Shown here: in pieces, positions 31,022 through 42,571 of the stretch
Position numbering within the stretch: the first letter of the stretch is position 1
How the letters are laid out: each line of letters begins with the position of its first letter
Origin: Fasciola hepatica
Lineage: Eukaryota; Platyhelminthes; Trematoda; Plagiorchiida; Fasciolidae
Assembly (NCBI GenBank): GCA_948099385.1
Contig: CANUEZ040000159.1
Location: 8,016,501 to 8,080,500, forward strand
Direction of reading: 5' to 3'
DNA length: 64,000 nt
Position numbers and translations under genes: made by a program
Notes under the pieces: generated by a model
Databases searched by the model: none
What the model saw: the letters and a program-made list of their open reading frames with translations, nothing else
Told to the model about the DNA's origin: nothing

Positions 31022-33969
31022 TTTTCTTGTACAAACCGAAATTCTCAGTATTTTCCTTGCAGTAGGACTCGTCATATGTGGTTTTTGCGGACAACGTAAA
31101 GTGTGTCGCATGGACGTTAACCCAGATTTCACCTCAGCTTCACTTGAAGATGAACTTTCTTCCCTAGCTTTAGCTGTAGTTTGTAACCCTTCTTCTCACG
31201 TTACTCAGACTTTGCTTACTTCGAACGATAATTCCCATTAGTTTATTATTGACACGGGCAGTACCGAGCCTATCATTTTCGAAATCTCATCTCCAATCTT
31301 GTTCATATTCAGCCTACTGATGTCACGATCCAATGTATCACTAGTCATTCTTTACCGATTTCAGGTTCATGTATCATTCCAGTTGAGATTTCCAAATCTC
31401 CTCCCGTTTCTTGTGAGTTTCTCATTTCTAACTGTGGTCCTTCAATTCTGGGTCTAAAAATTCTCCGTTAGTTGCAGGTGAATATTTCGGTGTTTAGCAC
31501 TCAGGCTGATGTTTCTCGCCTTCGAAACCCTATTCTTCAATGCTCCAATGTTGCAGGTGAGCCGCACATACTACATGTTAGACTGGAAGTGCCTGGGGGC
31601 CCGACATTTATCAAACGGCACGTCATAGCATTTGGCCTACGTGAACCGGTTCGCCTCGCTATACAATCCATGTGTGAAAAATGCATCATCACGCCAGTTG
31701 AATCCTCCAGTTGGCCGACTCCCATTGTAACTCCCCTCAAGTCAGATGGCAAAACCCCACTTATATGTAGTGTTTATCGGTCGACTTTCAAAAAAGACTA
31801 TTTCAACGCACTTGTAATACCGAAGAACCGGAGGATGTGCTCTACAGTCTTTCAGGTTCCACAGTCTTTTCCAAGATTGACCTCAAGGATGCATATTTAC
31901 AAATACCACTTGATGAGGAATCTAGTTTGTTGATGGTCATCAATGCTCCATTTGGTCTTCACAAGTATAATTTCCTACCTTTTGGTTTGTATGTGCCACC
32001 TGTTACATTCCAACAGTCCCTTAATTCAATTATTGCCTATCTCGATGGATTTGAATCCTATCAAGACGTTGTTGTTGTTCATGGTCCATCTGAAGTTATC
32101 CGCGATTCGAGTTTTTGTTGTTCATTAGAGCGATTTCTCCAGTTTAAAGTTGCAACCAACCCATACAAGTATGCTTTGGTGTTTCACAGTTTTCGTGCCT
32201 GGGGTGTACCATAAATTTTGATGGTATTTCTCCAGACCTCGAGCGATTATCGCCTATATTTGATGACTCTTTGCCCAATAACATTCACAAACTTCGTTCT
32301 GTTTTGGGTGCATTACAGTACTATTCTCGGTTTATTCCATTTTCTTCTCATACGGCCAGTTGTTTGTTTGATCTTATTTCTGCTTAGTGTTCCTCATGGT
32401 CTCCAGTTCACGAGCACACACTGCATAATCCATTGGCATAACTGAAGTCATTGTTATTCTCAAACCCTTTTCACTGAAGGATCTTACCACCGTAATTACT
32501 GATGCATCTCCGGCAGGCATTGGTGCTACTCTGGAACAATATGGCCGACCTTTGACTTGAATTTCACGGAGACTCACAAAAACCGAAATGGGTTATTCTC
32601 AGACCCAAAGGAAGGCACTGGCTGCCTATTGCGGAGACAAAAGTCTACACAGATATCTGTTTGGTACCAAGTTCATCATCGTCACTGACAATGAGGCGGA
32701 AAAAATTGTTTATCACCCCACACAATCATTGTCAAAGTCATCAGCCGCCATGGTTCAAAGCTGGGCATCGCACTGAGTTCTTACGCCTATGATATTGTTC
32801 ACCAAAGTGGTAAACACACCCCGCATGCAGACTTTCTATCCCGATATGCTCCTACATCCATGCCGTCGCATACTTCTGATTGCTTGCTGGTACAGCCACT
32901 TTCCGTGCGTAGAGAAGACTTGATTTATGATACCCGTAAATACTTCTCACCTGTAATCTCGACGTTGCTTCGTGGATGGAAAAACGATGAAAAGCGACGA
33001 CTTTCGCACTTTTCCACTCGCAGAGAGAGCCCTTTGATCACTCCAGATGAGTTGCTATGCTCTATTGATTGCATTGTTATTCGTCCGATGCTTCGACTGG
33101 CCGTACTTCAAGATTTACTTTCCAGGCATTTTGGAGTTGACAAAGTGAAATCCTTAGCCCGAATGATATGCTGATAACCCAAGTAAAACGCAAATATTAT
33201 CAACACTGCCATGAACTGTAAAAGGTGTTTACACAAGCTACACTCAAGACCAAGCAAATAGCTCCCGCAGCCAGTTTCATGTGAACCATGGCAGCGTGTG
33301 CATGCAGACCACTGTGGTCCATTTCTGGGCAAGTATTATGAAATTATTGTTGTTGACGCGTTTTACCACTAGCCAGACGTATTCTGGACAAAGTAATCCG
33401 CGGCCCAGTCCACGCGGACTGCATTGCGCAAAACGTTCAGTAGTGAAGGGGTACCTCTAGCATTTAATACGGATAATGGTACTCATTTCTCTGCTCAGTC
33501 CCTTGATGATTGGTTGGAAGGACTTGGCTGTCGTCATTTTTATACTATAACCCGCCATCCTTGGTCTAACGGACTTGTTGAGAACTTTGTTCGTACTCTT
33601 AAGTGTTATACACTCTGTAAATTATTTCCGATGACAGTCCATATAGGTCGCACTTAGGTTTTTTTTACGAAATTCCAGTTTGCACTACTGACACATTTGC
33701 CAGTAGCCAAAAAGTACGTTATCGTCCTGGATAGGGGACTAATTGAATGGGGTATGCTCGCGATCGGACAGTCAACGATACCATTCCGTACTACGTTTTT
33801 CTGCCAGAAACGTCTTCGAAAAGGATACAGTATTTACCGAGATTTCCATACTGTCCAGGGGATTGCCGTTTTCGTGAATTTGTTCGCTGCTCTAACTCGG
33901 AAGCTCACTGACGCGTTAGATGGCAACTTAATACCTCATCGACAATTATTTGTGTTCCACTTTCGGTGA
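31022..33969 (+). pseudogene. Element G: Ty3/Gypsy pol, protease to integrase, decayed
   Basis: From left to right: the gag end, protease with FIIDTGSTEPIIF (about 31,240), RT with CIITPVESSSWPTPIVTPLK (31,680), FSKIDLKDAYLQIPLDEE (31,870), FLPFGL and a YQDVVVV box near 32,059, where the second catalytic Asp is Val. RNase H follows with ITDASPAGIGATLEQ (32,500) and TKTEMGYSQTQRKALAAY. The integrase has RHFGVDKVKSLARM, VHADHCGPFLGKYYEIIVVD, FNTDNGTHFSAQ and HPWSNGLVENFV, so the DDE residues are kept. Stops and shifts break the frame many times. The protease style matches element E. Coding similarity ends near 33,970. Confidence 0.9.
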
Positions 33970-34990
33970 TTGTTGAACCAAACACTGCTATTGTCGTCCT
34001 AGTCTTCTAACCCTTAATTTATTTTGGCACTTCCTCTTCGGTTGCATGGTCCTACTCTACGAGATGTAGGAACTCCAATCATTCAGATAGTTTTGCGAGG
34101 ATGAATGGTGTAGAATGAGAGCAAGAAAATACATCGTTTCGGATTGCACTACTCCAGAAAATCAGGCTGGGAACGTAGCATTTTGCAGGAACCGTTAGTT
34201 TTTGTTCCAGATGAACCTTTCTTTCCAAACACCCCAGTTATTAGTGCCGCAGATTTTGACATTAAACCTGTTCTCCCGGGGTAGCCATCCAACCACCGAC
34301 CGAGGTATTTTAACATGAAAGCGCCAGAGCAACAATAATTTCCTCTGAACAAAAAAAAAACATACGCACGCCACCGAAATATCAACCAAATGGAGTGGTA
34401 TGAAGTATTTTATCTAACCACTCTAGACATAAATGGCAAAACAGTCCTGCATATTTCATTAGAATGCCAGCTGGTCGTCCGGATTCATAATTGATGAATC
34501 TCGCGATCTTCAAGTTGTTATGCTTTGGCTCTATTCCCACATTGAAGCTATCAACCTCCTGTCAGGCTCCTTGAGAGTTGTAATTAGCTACCGTAAAATC
34601 TTAACTATTTGTCCTACTGCATCAACCGAAGGGAGATTTATTTAACTTTTTTGTTACTCTTCAAAACATTGCCATCTATTTTGAACAGAGTGATCTTTCT
34701 CTCGACCCTAACAAATGCTCTGAATACATATTCACCCGGTCACAGTGAGCTTATCGAATGATGAGTGTACTCCAAGTAGCATTCAATAACACAGAACTCA
34801 ATCTCCTAAGTACCTCGCAGAGACGTCACGCGCTAATATTCTCATTTTGTCAATTGTGTGATTGCATCGCAATCTCGGCAAACACCACAACAGTGATGAC
34901 GCCGTATGCATACATTCTGCTGCGCGTTGACTAAAACACACAGACTGATGTGATAGTCCAGGGATAGCTGGCTGAACCCTGCTAACTTGT
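33610..34990 (+). repeat. Left arm of a 3.6-kb imperfect palindrome (3' end of element G and flank)
   Basis: The end of the element G integrase and about 1 kb of following DNA recur in reverse orientation at 35,710-37,190. Strong anchors are AAAAACGTAGTACGGAATG (minus, near 33,790) against 37,010, CTCGCAAAACTATCT (minus, near 34,090) against 36,698, GACGTCTCTGCGAGGTAC (minus, near 34,820) against 35,850, and ATCTTCAAG (34,507) against its reverse near 36,160. Divergence is high, roughly 20-25 % by eye, with indels. The arm probably includes the 3' untranslated region and LTR of G. Confidence 0.75.
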
Positions 34991-35709
34991 GACCACAGCG
35001 CAAGTGGGTATCATTAGAAGACGTGTGGAATAGTCCAGTATTGATTGCATCGATTTCATAGGTAATGCTAGTGTGGTTGTCGGGCAAACGGTGCACAATA
35101 AAAACAGGAACGGCGCTGAATTTGGGATATGACTAGCTAACATTTGGGGTGTTTTCGGCCATCTAACGTTGCTGGATGGAGGTGGCGATTTTAGAACGAC
35201 GTACTGTTGCTTTTAGGACAGGGGAATGAGAAGAAGGCATCATGACAAGATCAACGTAACTATATCCATTTAACTTGAAGTTAGGCCGTTGGTATTTCAA
35301 GTAAATCGTATGCAACTCCAGGTGAAGCCACCAAGTTTTTCACAGATATATCGGTGCAAATCACATATGTTCTTGCTCAGTTAGGAAATACGGCTTGGAA
35401 GATATGCGACTGACTACTTGAATACCTCGAATCCTGCATTGATAACATGCAAAATATTACGAGGAAGAAGTTGAGTAAATTTTCTAAAATTCATTGAGAA
35501 ACAAAGGAAAAAGTGAATGTCCGTTTACCGCAGAATTAATTGAAAAACCCCACTGAGGCATCAGAATACTGGGTAGATAACGACAGTGTTTTCGGTGCTT
35601 CACAACTGGCTAAATATATCACACTTCAGAGGCATTTCAATTAAGCTATAGAAGAAAGAACAAGAAACCTGGTAACCATGGTAACAACAAATGATAATTT
35701 CTTGTCCAC
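34991..35709. other. Central spacer of the palindrome
   Basis: About 700 bp between the arms in which I see no pairing, no coding motif and no target duplication. Confidence 0.4.
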
Positions 35710-37190
35710 ATAGTTACAGTACCATCAGTGTTACGAGAGATAGTGTGTGTTGATAACTGTGATGCAAAGTTGCTTGAGCTATAAAATTTGAAATATAAAT
35801 TACAGCAATTCACGCACACAATGGACAACATGAGAATATCAGTGCCTGACGTCTCTGCGAGGTACTCAGAAGATTGAACTCTGTGTAACTGAATGGTACG
35901 TGGAATATACTCATCATTTGGGAAGGGTGAATTAGATGGGGTGAAGATGCACCTAGGACACTGAGTAGGGTTAGGAGAAGGTCACTCTGTTCATAATAAC
36001 TTACAACATTTTGAAGATGATCAGATACGTTATTTATTCCTCTTTAGTTGATACAACGTGGTAAATACTTGCTACGTTAGCGTACTACGTTTCAGTTCAT
36101 AAGAAGCAATACGACAGGTTGCCTATGTAAGTGTGGGAAAAGGGCGATAGCACAGCAGCTTGAAGAGGGCGGAAGTTATTATTCAGGAATCTGAACGACT
36201 TACCGGCATATCTTTATTTGGGAAACGTCGCGAAAAACTATTCGTATATCGTACCGATAAATTATGTGAGCAACCGAAGGAAGGAGGCCTGTGTAATACC
36301 TGTGGTCTTGAAATGAAGTTAAAGGTTGAAGACTAGTTATTAACTGTGCACCTAGCAGATTTAACAGAGCTATTTAGCAGTATATGGTTGCAATGAACTG
36401 GGTAGGATGTGTTACGTCATTCTATCTGGTGATGTTTCTGTGGTGTGCGTATGTGTTATTTTTCATTCAAAGGAAATTACCGATGTTCGGACACTTCCAT
36501 GCTAAAATACCTGCGTCAGTTGTTGTGAAGGGTACCTCCCGGGAGAACTGGCTAAACGTCAAAAACAGCAGTACTGGGTCCATAAAGAACGGGAAAATAA
36601 TTGTCCCCGTAAAATGTTCCAAGTACGGCTTACGTTTTTAACGCAGCGCAAACCGAAATGATGTATTGTATCACTTTCACTCTACATCACTCATCCTCGC
36701 AAAACTATCTAAATGGTCGGAGTTCATACATCTCGTAGAGTAGAATCATGAAACCGAAGAGGAAATACCAATTGAAACTAGAGGTTAGATAATGGGGACG
36801 ACAATAGCAGTGTTTGGTTTAGCAATCCGAGAAGGTGAAGCTCATTTGTGAAGGAGGTATTGATTTTTTGTTCGACGCGTCAGTGCTCTCTCAAGTTCAA
36901 TGCAGTGATTTGATGTAGTAAACTAATACAAAAAAGCATGGGCCTCACGACAGTATAGAAATTTCCACACATTTATTTAGCCGCCTGGAAGACTTTCGTG
37001 TCAGAAAAACGTAGTACGGAATGATATCATTGACTATCCGATCGACAGTACACTGCATTAAATTTGTCTACTGACCCATGACGGTAACGATATTTGGCTA
37101 CTAATAATTGTGTCGGTAGTGAAAGCTGGAATGCGACCGATGTGGGCCATCACCGGATATAATCTACAGGTTGTGCAGTCTGCCGATCTT
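35710..37190 (-). repeat. Right arm of the palindrome (inverted copy of the 3' end of a G-type element)
   Basis: Reverse-orientation partner of 33,610-34,990. From 36,840 to 37,190 the minus strand carries the decayed end of a G-type integrase. From 36,840 down to 35,710 it carries the same non-coding tail. Two copies of the same element lying tail to tail, or an inverted duplication of one copy, would both give this arrangement. Confidence 0.75.
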
Positions 37191-37299
37191 GTCTTTCGTT
37201 GAACTAGACCGAATTATTGATAATTTCTTGGTGTAATAGTGAAATGCTTGTCATAGTACAACTAGTAAGAGTCCAGCACAGTTATTCGGATCTCGTTGT

Positions 37300-37677
37300 T
37301 TGAGAATAAGTTTTGAATGTGCCCCTTCTGCTGATGTAAGTGTTTTCAGAGGGAATGATTTGCGGCCATCCAGTGGCATAATTCTGGCACGAAACGGTAA
37401 TCGGATGATGACGACACTTGACTGTCAAGATTTGTTCAGTCATCGAAGACATATCGATAAGGTACAGTTCAACACAGAAAGTCAGTCAGAGAACAATTCC
37501 ACTGTTATTTCTCCCACTAATGCTCCTATTCCATATATTGACATAAAATGTGAATCTGGTAAATCATTCGAAGAATCTACCGTCAAAAGAAGAGCAAGAA
37601 TACAAGCAATGCTTGCAAAGGATTACAAGCATCCGGAGCCAAATTCAACATGTGGCGGATATGGTATTCATGACTAA
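37300..37677 (+). CDS. Open frame of 125 codons, unknown, possible exon
   Basis: This is one of the few open stretches here with a protein-like composition: hydrophilic, with a basic segment (TVKRRARIQAMLAKDYKHPE) near the C-terminus and a Gly/Cys end before the stop. I recognise no family. The first residues have no good initiator, and an AG at about 37,279 in CCAGCACAG could be a splice acceptor. It lies between the palindrome and repeat R5 and has no repeated relative in the window. It could equally be a chance frame. Confidence 0.25.
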   Translation: MRISFECAPSADVSVFRGNDLRPSSGIILARNGNRMMTTLDCQDLFSHRRHIDKVQFNTESQSENNSTVISPTNAPIPYIDIKCESGKSFEESTVKRRARIQAMLAKDYKHPEPNSTCGGYGIHD

Positions 37678-37929
37678 GTAAACATGTGACTTACACCATT
37701 TCTGTTGTATTCACTTACACCGATATTGTACATACTAGTGCGCAATATACGAAATACTACGGTAAGTCGTGTGCCATATCCGAATTCTGATTCCATGATA
37801 TTCTGTGCGGGATCATACTACCTTAATCCATACAGTATCATAAAACAATTGGTTCCCGCCGATTGAAAAACGCGATTTCCACTGCTCCGCTTGCGGACGG
37901 TTGAACATGTAGCTTCCTTAGCTAGTATC

Positions 37930-38100
37930 GCGTCCGGTGTCGCTCTAAAACGTAAACGTGATCCACATTGTTTCATTACAAACCGCCTTCGCACATTCCA
38001 CCGAAGTTCACCGTCTTTTAAAGACCTCCGGAACTATTGTCTTGTTACCTGTTCCTTAGGCCATTCTCGGGATCTAGTTAGTGCCTGGTATATGGAGTAC
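37930..38100 (+). repeat. Dispersed repeat R5, copy 1 (+)
   Basis: Shares with 46,370-46,535 the anchors CGTGATCNACATTGTTTCA, a diverged middle and CCATTCTCGGGATCTAGTTA near the end, in the same order and spacing. Total length is about 165 bp. The 46-kb copy abuts the Penelope-like RT, which suggests R5 may be an upstream part of that element or an insertion next to it. Confidence 0.6.
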
Positions 38101-38103
38101 TAG

Positions 38104-38866
38104 ATTGATGAGCCCTCCGTCCTTTCTAATTTTCTTTTTAGATCCTCAAGTACCGGTAAATCATTGTATCAATTTAAGTCGGTGTTAACTCACCATTTTC
38201 ACCGGCTTTTCACTTTTTCGAATAATTTTAAATTTATTTTACCATTTCCAGTACCGGTTACCCTAAATTTTTTAACGCCGCGGAGAGTGCACTTTCCCTT
38301 CCGTTTGAACCTTCCATGGGAAGTAACCCTAGGGCTTGGTTTGCGCAGTTAGGACCAACTTTTGCTCTGCGCAATGTGACTACAGAAAGTAGTAGGTTTC
38401 ACTACGTGGTTGCAGTTCTTCTTCCACACATCGTCGACGAGGTACAAGATGTATTGAAATAAGAAGAACCTAATGATATATGTTTGTTACTGTCTCCGCC
38501 GCATAATTCGCTCCTATTTCGTTTGCACCGTCTATCACTTTGCTCGTCTTCTAGCTCGTATGCCTCTTTTTTGGTTGATTAAAGCTAATCATTCAGGCGT
38601 TGTCTTCTGAACTCTCATCCAGTTAACTGACCATACTTTACACCCAACCCTTATGAACGCATAGAAGCGGCGGTCATTAGCCGGATTGGCATGTCTGACA
38701 AACGTGCCCAATGCACTTAACTGGTGGAGTCCGGTTAGTACAAAGGGAAATCCTGCTGTAGGCAGTCAAATTACAAGCTAGTTCACTGTGGTGGATGCCA
38801 TGTGCTGCTGTAATTTGGGCGGGTATACTGTGATCCATATGCAGAAAGTCGAAGGTTCTTCGGCGT
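38104..38866. other. No gene seen
   Basis: No family motif in any frame. Short T-rich stretches only. Confidence 0.4.
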
Positions 38867-38950
38867 GGCCTCGTAGCTCAGCTGGTAAAGCGCTCGCGGT
38901 ACAAAAGCGAGGGTGGTGGCCATGCGTGGGTTCGAATCCCGCCGAGGCCA
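38867..38950 (+). tRNA. tRNA-like sequence (tRNA pseudogene or head of a tRNA-derived SINE)
   Basis: The 7-bp acceptor stem is perfect (GGCCTCG with CGAGGCC, then A). The A box TAGCTCAGCTGG (38,874) and B box GGTTCGAATCC (38,929) match the RNA polymerase III consensus, and the T stem pairs GTGGG with CCCGC. The D stem is imperfect. The anticodon stem CTCGC/GCGAG closes a 9-base loop (GGTACAAAA) instead of seven, and the variable region is about 14 bases. These faults make a working tRNA unlikely, and I do not assign an anticodon. A polymerase III-transcribed SINE head is equally possible, although no tail repeat is evident before the gag of element H starts about 50 bp downstream. Confidence 0.6.
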
Positions 38951-38966
38951 AAGGCTTTTCACATTT

Positions 38967-39330
38967 GGATCACCTCAAAACAGCGAATTGCCCGCTTTTG
39001 GCAGACACTGAGCTCGGAGATCGCAAACCTCCCCAGTTGCTTCGGCATACGGGCGCTCTCTTGGAAACTGCTAAGATTGATAACAGTTTCCTGAAAGAGG
39101 TATGGCTCCAACATCTTCCTAGCGATATGCGGGAGGTTCTCTGCGTGTCCACAGAGGAACCTGTCGGAAAAATCGCCGAGACGACCAAAATACTCAGAGA
39201 AACCTACTAGCCGAAGGTCAATCAGGCGACTTCCTCACAAACTAGGTCTGTCAATGCCTCTTTAACAGCCTATGTGCACGATTTTGTCAAAAAGGTCAAC
39301 GCACTCAGTGTGTCACCCAACCCAGGCATC
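38967..39330 (+). pseudogene. Element H gag fragment
   Basis: The frame contains DTELGDRKPPQLLRHTGALL, then SFLKEVWLQHLPSDMREVLC and VGKIAETTKILRET. These are the RKP.QLL, FL.ELWLQ.LP and LA..AD.I blocks of Gypsy gags in this group. It stops at 39,208-39,210; traces continue to about 39,330. The tRNA-like sequence lies in the same open frame just upstream, which is chance or a read-through of an insertion junction. The N-terminal part of gag is missing. Confidence 0.8.
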
Positions 39331-39582
39331 ACCTAGGATATAGTTTCGCCCAAAGAGATCTCTGAGCAGTATTCGTACAAAAAATCCGGTCCAATCACCA
39401 ACTGGCGCTCTTTGTTGGTATAATCAAGGGTATCGTTTTAGGGCGCGTTATTGCACTCCGCCTTGTGCCATGGCTCCAGTCAATCAGAGGAACGAGGAGG
39501 CCAGTGCGTAGCCACGACGGGCGCTACTGGTCACAGTAGTCACTGATTCTACATAATCGATCTTAATTCAGGGACACGCTAT

Positions 39583-40113
39583 TTGTTAGACACAGGTGCT
39601 GAAGTTAGTGTGCTTCCACCTTCAGGCCAAACTTTAGTTAAATGCCCCTTCTCTAACTTACTTTCCGCTAATGGTACTTCTATAGAGACTTATGGAAAAA
39701 TTTCGAAGACGTTAGATTTTGTTCTTCGTCGCACGTTCTATCGGGTTTTCTTGAATCCAGGAGTTCAAAACGCCATACTTGGTATTGATTTCCTGCATTA
39801 CTTCAATCTCTTGGTTGATTCCCCCCGCAAACGTGTTGTGGATCGTGTCATTAATCTAGCTGTGCACGGAATTTTGGTTGATTCTAACCCGATCAGTCTT
39901 GTTCTGCTTGAAACGACCTACTCGGATTCGTTCGGCGATGTATTAGATACATACCCAAAAGTTCTGTGTCCACCGTCCGTACTACTTGCCTTAACCAGTT
40001 CGGCAGATCACCATAATAGCATATCAGACCCTCCAGTTTTTGCTAGAGCACGCCGAATGGCAGTCGATAAAGTTAAAATCACGCGAGTTGAGTTTGGAAC
40101 TTGCTTGAATTAG
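39583..40113 (+). pseudogene. Element H protease and spacer
   Basis: The frame has RYLLDTGAEVSVLPPS, the DTG active site of a Gypsy aspartic protease, then LLSANGTSIETYG and AILGIDFLHYFNLLVDS, the second conserved half (ILG..D). It continues into the spacer before RT, with SDPPVFARARRMAVDK, as in element F. This 176-codon frame is the longest open piece of H. It ends at 40,113, immediately before GIIRASSSSWASPLHTV of the RT in the neighbouring frame. Confidence 0.87.
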
Positions 40114-41536
40114 GTATCATTCGTGCGTCAAGTAGTTCTTGGGCTTCACCGCTTCACACGGTCGCTAAAAAGTCAGGAGATTAGCGGCCATCAGAAGATT
40201 GCAGGGCCCTCAATAACGCCACTGTTCCAGCTAGTTTTCCCACCCCGCACATATTCAGGATATCACGGCCGACATCAACGGAGCTCGTATGTTCTCAAAA
40301 ATAGATCTGGAATGCGCCTATCACGAGATTCTCATTAGGGAGGAGGATATACCCCAGACAGCAGTAACACCTTTTAGTCTCTTCAAATTTCTACGTATGC
40401 CATTTGATTCACACAACGCCGCACAAACCTTCCAGATTTCGGTTTCGCCAACATAGACGTTCTGTTAATAATCAGTTAATATAAAGATGCACATAAACAA
40501 TATCCACATCGGTTGTTTAAGCGTTTGGCCGCACATGGTATAAACTCCAACGCGGACAGAAGTAGTTTTCACCAAAATCCAGCTGAGTTTTTAGGCCAAA
40601 TGACTGATGAAAGCCGTACTCGACCCTTAAAAGAAAAGGTACAGGCCGCTCATGACTTTTCGTTACCTACTTCACTAGCCGCCGTTCATCGTTTGAACTG
40701 GACGGTGAACTGTTATCGGTTCTTCATCCCAAACTGTGCTCACCTAATTCAGCCTTTAACAGATTTACTTCGAGGTGCTGAAGATGGTCCAATAGAATTA
40801 CCCTAGGACGCTAAGGCTACTTTCAATGCAGTTAAAGGCACATTGGCTTCTGCCACTTCGTTCGTTTATTTCGACACTGAAGCCCAATTTAGTATGGCCA
40901 CCGAAGCCTCTGACAAAGCGACGGGGGGAAGGAGTGTTCGAGCAGTGGTCTGCATCAAAGTAGAAACCACCAGCTCTTTTCTCTCGTCTTCTCCTACCAG
41001 GAAAAGCTAAGTATTCAACATCTAACCAGGAGCTACTTGCTGTTTACGGTACTTATAGACACTTCCGACATATTCACCATCTTTACCGATCATCAAACAC
41101 TGATGTATGCTTTCAACAGCCAAACCGATTAACACTCACCACTCGAGTTGCGTCACTTAGACTTCGTACCACAGTTTCCCAGTGATGTTTGTCACGCTCC
41201 TGAGACCAACAACTTTGTGGCTGATGCTCTGTCTCTACCTCTCGAGAAGTTGCTATTTCTAGTCAGCCACGGGCCATAGACCTCAAGGCTTTGGCTGCAG
41301 CCGAGCGTTCGGCATTGAATGTCATAGATCCAAGCCAAATCGTATCAATCAAATCTTTGGAGTTCCTTTTAACCACTTCATCAAGCTCGATAATGCGCGA
41401 AACAACTTTGCCACATCCACGCTCCGTCGTACCCACGTCCTGGTGCCGCTTAACTTTCGAGGTTTTGCATAGTTTAGCACATCCTGACATCCGAGTCACC
41501 ACCAAGTTAGTTGCAGACAGGCACGTCTAGTACAGC
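40114..41536 (+). pseudogene. Element H reverse transcriptase and RNase H remains
   Basis: Blocks readable in order: SSSSWASPLHTVAKKSGD, ARMFSKIDLECAYHEILIRE, FKFLRMPFDSHNAAQTFQ, HGINSNADRSSFHQNPAEFL, TRPLKEKVQAAHDFSLP and FFIPNCAHLIQPLTDLLRG, then a RNase H block at about 40,860-40,930 with ATEASDKATG. The YxDD region lies in a damaged stretch near 40,450 and I cannot read it. At least six stops or shifts are present. The part 40,980-41,536, between RNase H and integrase, is heavily decayed. Confidence 0.82.
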
Positions 41537-42140
41537 ATGAAAAAGGATAGTCCTAACTGGGCTCGTTCATGCGTTCAGTGCCAACGATCGAAGGTAAGAA
41601 GACATACAATTGCTCGATTAGGCCTCTTTCAAGTTGTGTCCTCACGGTTTTCTCACGTTCACATAGGTATCGTTGGTCCTCTCTGCCCCTTTAAAGGTTT
41701 TTGTTACCTTCTTACCATGGTCGACCGTTTCACCCGTTGGCCAGAGACTGTTCTTATTTCCGATGTAGAGACGGAAACCGTAATATCTGCTTTGATGGAA
41801 CGTTGAGTTTCGTTATACGGTTGCCTTGCAACGGTAGCTACTGATCGCGGCGCGCAGTTTGAGTCACATCTGTTTGGAAAGACATTGCGTATATTAGGTT
41901 GTCACCGTTCTCGTACGATAGCATACCACCCAGCAGCCAATGGTTCAGCGTTTCCATCGCCAGCTCCAAGTTCCGCTCACCGCTGCTGACAGCTCTAATT
42001 GGGTACAGGCGCTTTTAGTCGTTCTCTTAGTTTTGCGTTCCACTTATAAGCCTGATACTGACGCGTCAGCTGCGGAATCAACTTATGGTCAAACACTTCG
42101 GCTCCGGTCATTAGCTGGCCTATCCGTGCATCTCCTCTAA
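41537..42140 (+). pseudogene. Element H integrase, first Asp changed to Gly and catalytic Glu to Gln
   Basis: The first frame has SCVQCQRSKV (Cys pair of the zinc domain), then HVHIGIVGPL, where the codon at 41,666-41,668 is GGT in place of the catalytic Asp, and LLTMVDRFTRWPETV. After a stop at 41,804-41,806, VATDRGAQFESHLF holds the second Asp. A shift leads to a frame (41,940-42,140) starting MVQRFHRQLQVPL, in which CAG at 41,946 stands for the catalytic Glu. Two of three DDE residues are lost, on top of the frame damage. The end matches the AAE..YG.TLRLP block of Gypsy integrases. Confidence 0.87.
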
Positions 42141-42479
42141 ACTCAACAGGCAAATAATATAACTACAAAATCTATCAATCCCTGTCATTTTCTGCTTTTC
42201 AGCCGTTGGACGGGAATCTTATCCTCAGTGATTGCTCGCTCAGCTAAATTACATTGGCCAGAACACCTCGCAGAGAATATTCATTTTTACACCACTTGAC
42301 GTTTTATGGAACCATTTTGAAAAACAAAAATGTGTGCATTGTAGAATTTTCTTTTATTTCATCGACTGACCCGGTAACTTCAGCTCATTTTGACTTCAGT
42401 CATTCACCCTTTGCTCATTTGGTTTATTGTGCATTCCCATTTCAGTCGTTTGCTTGTGGGGTTATAAGTAACTAATTTG

Positions 42480-42571
42480 AACTTACCAAGGTGGTGGTGA
42501 AAGCGAACACTGTAGCAGTGTTCAAGAGGAAGCTAGACAGAGAGTGGACATATGTCTTTCCCGACTGCCCG
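42480..42571 (+). pseudogene. LINE C-terminal end fragment (CR1/Jockey-like)
   Basis: One frame reads KVVVKANTVAVFKRKLDREW then TYVFPDCP and a stop. This is the last conserved block of CR1/Jockey-type reverse transcriptases (VV.A.SV..FK..LD..W). It is only about 30 codons, so the insertion is strongly 5'-truncated, or the rest has decayed. It lies just after element H and on the same strand. Confidence 0.7.

Larger units (their letters stand above)
38967..42200 (+). mobile_element. Element H: Ty3/Gypsy retrotransposon, decayed, no LTRs found
   Basis: Gag, protease, RT, RNase H and integrase blocks follow one another on the + strand in several frames. The family is that of element F. No flanking direct repeat was seen on either side, so the LTRs are lost or too diverged to find by eye. 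A LINE tail follows directly at 42,480. Confidence 0.88.
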
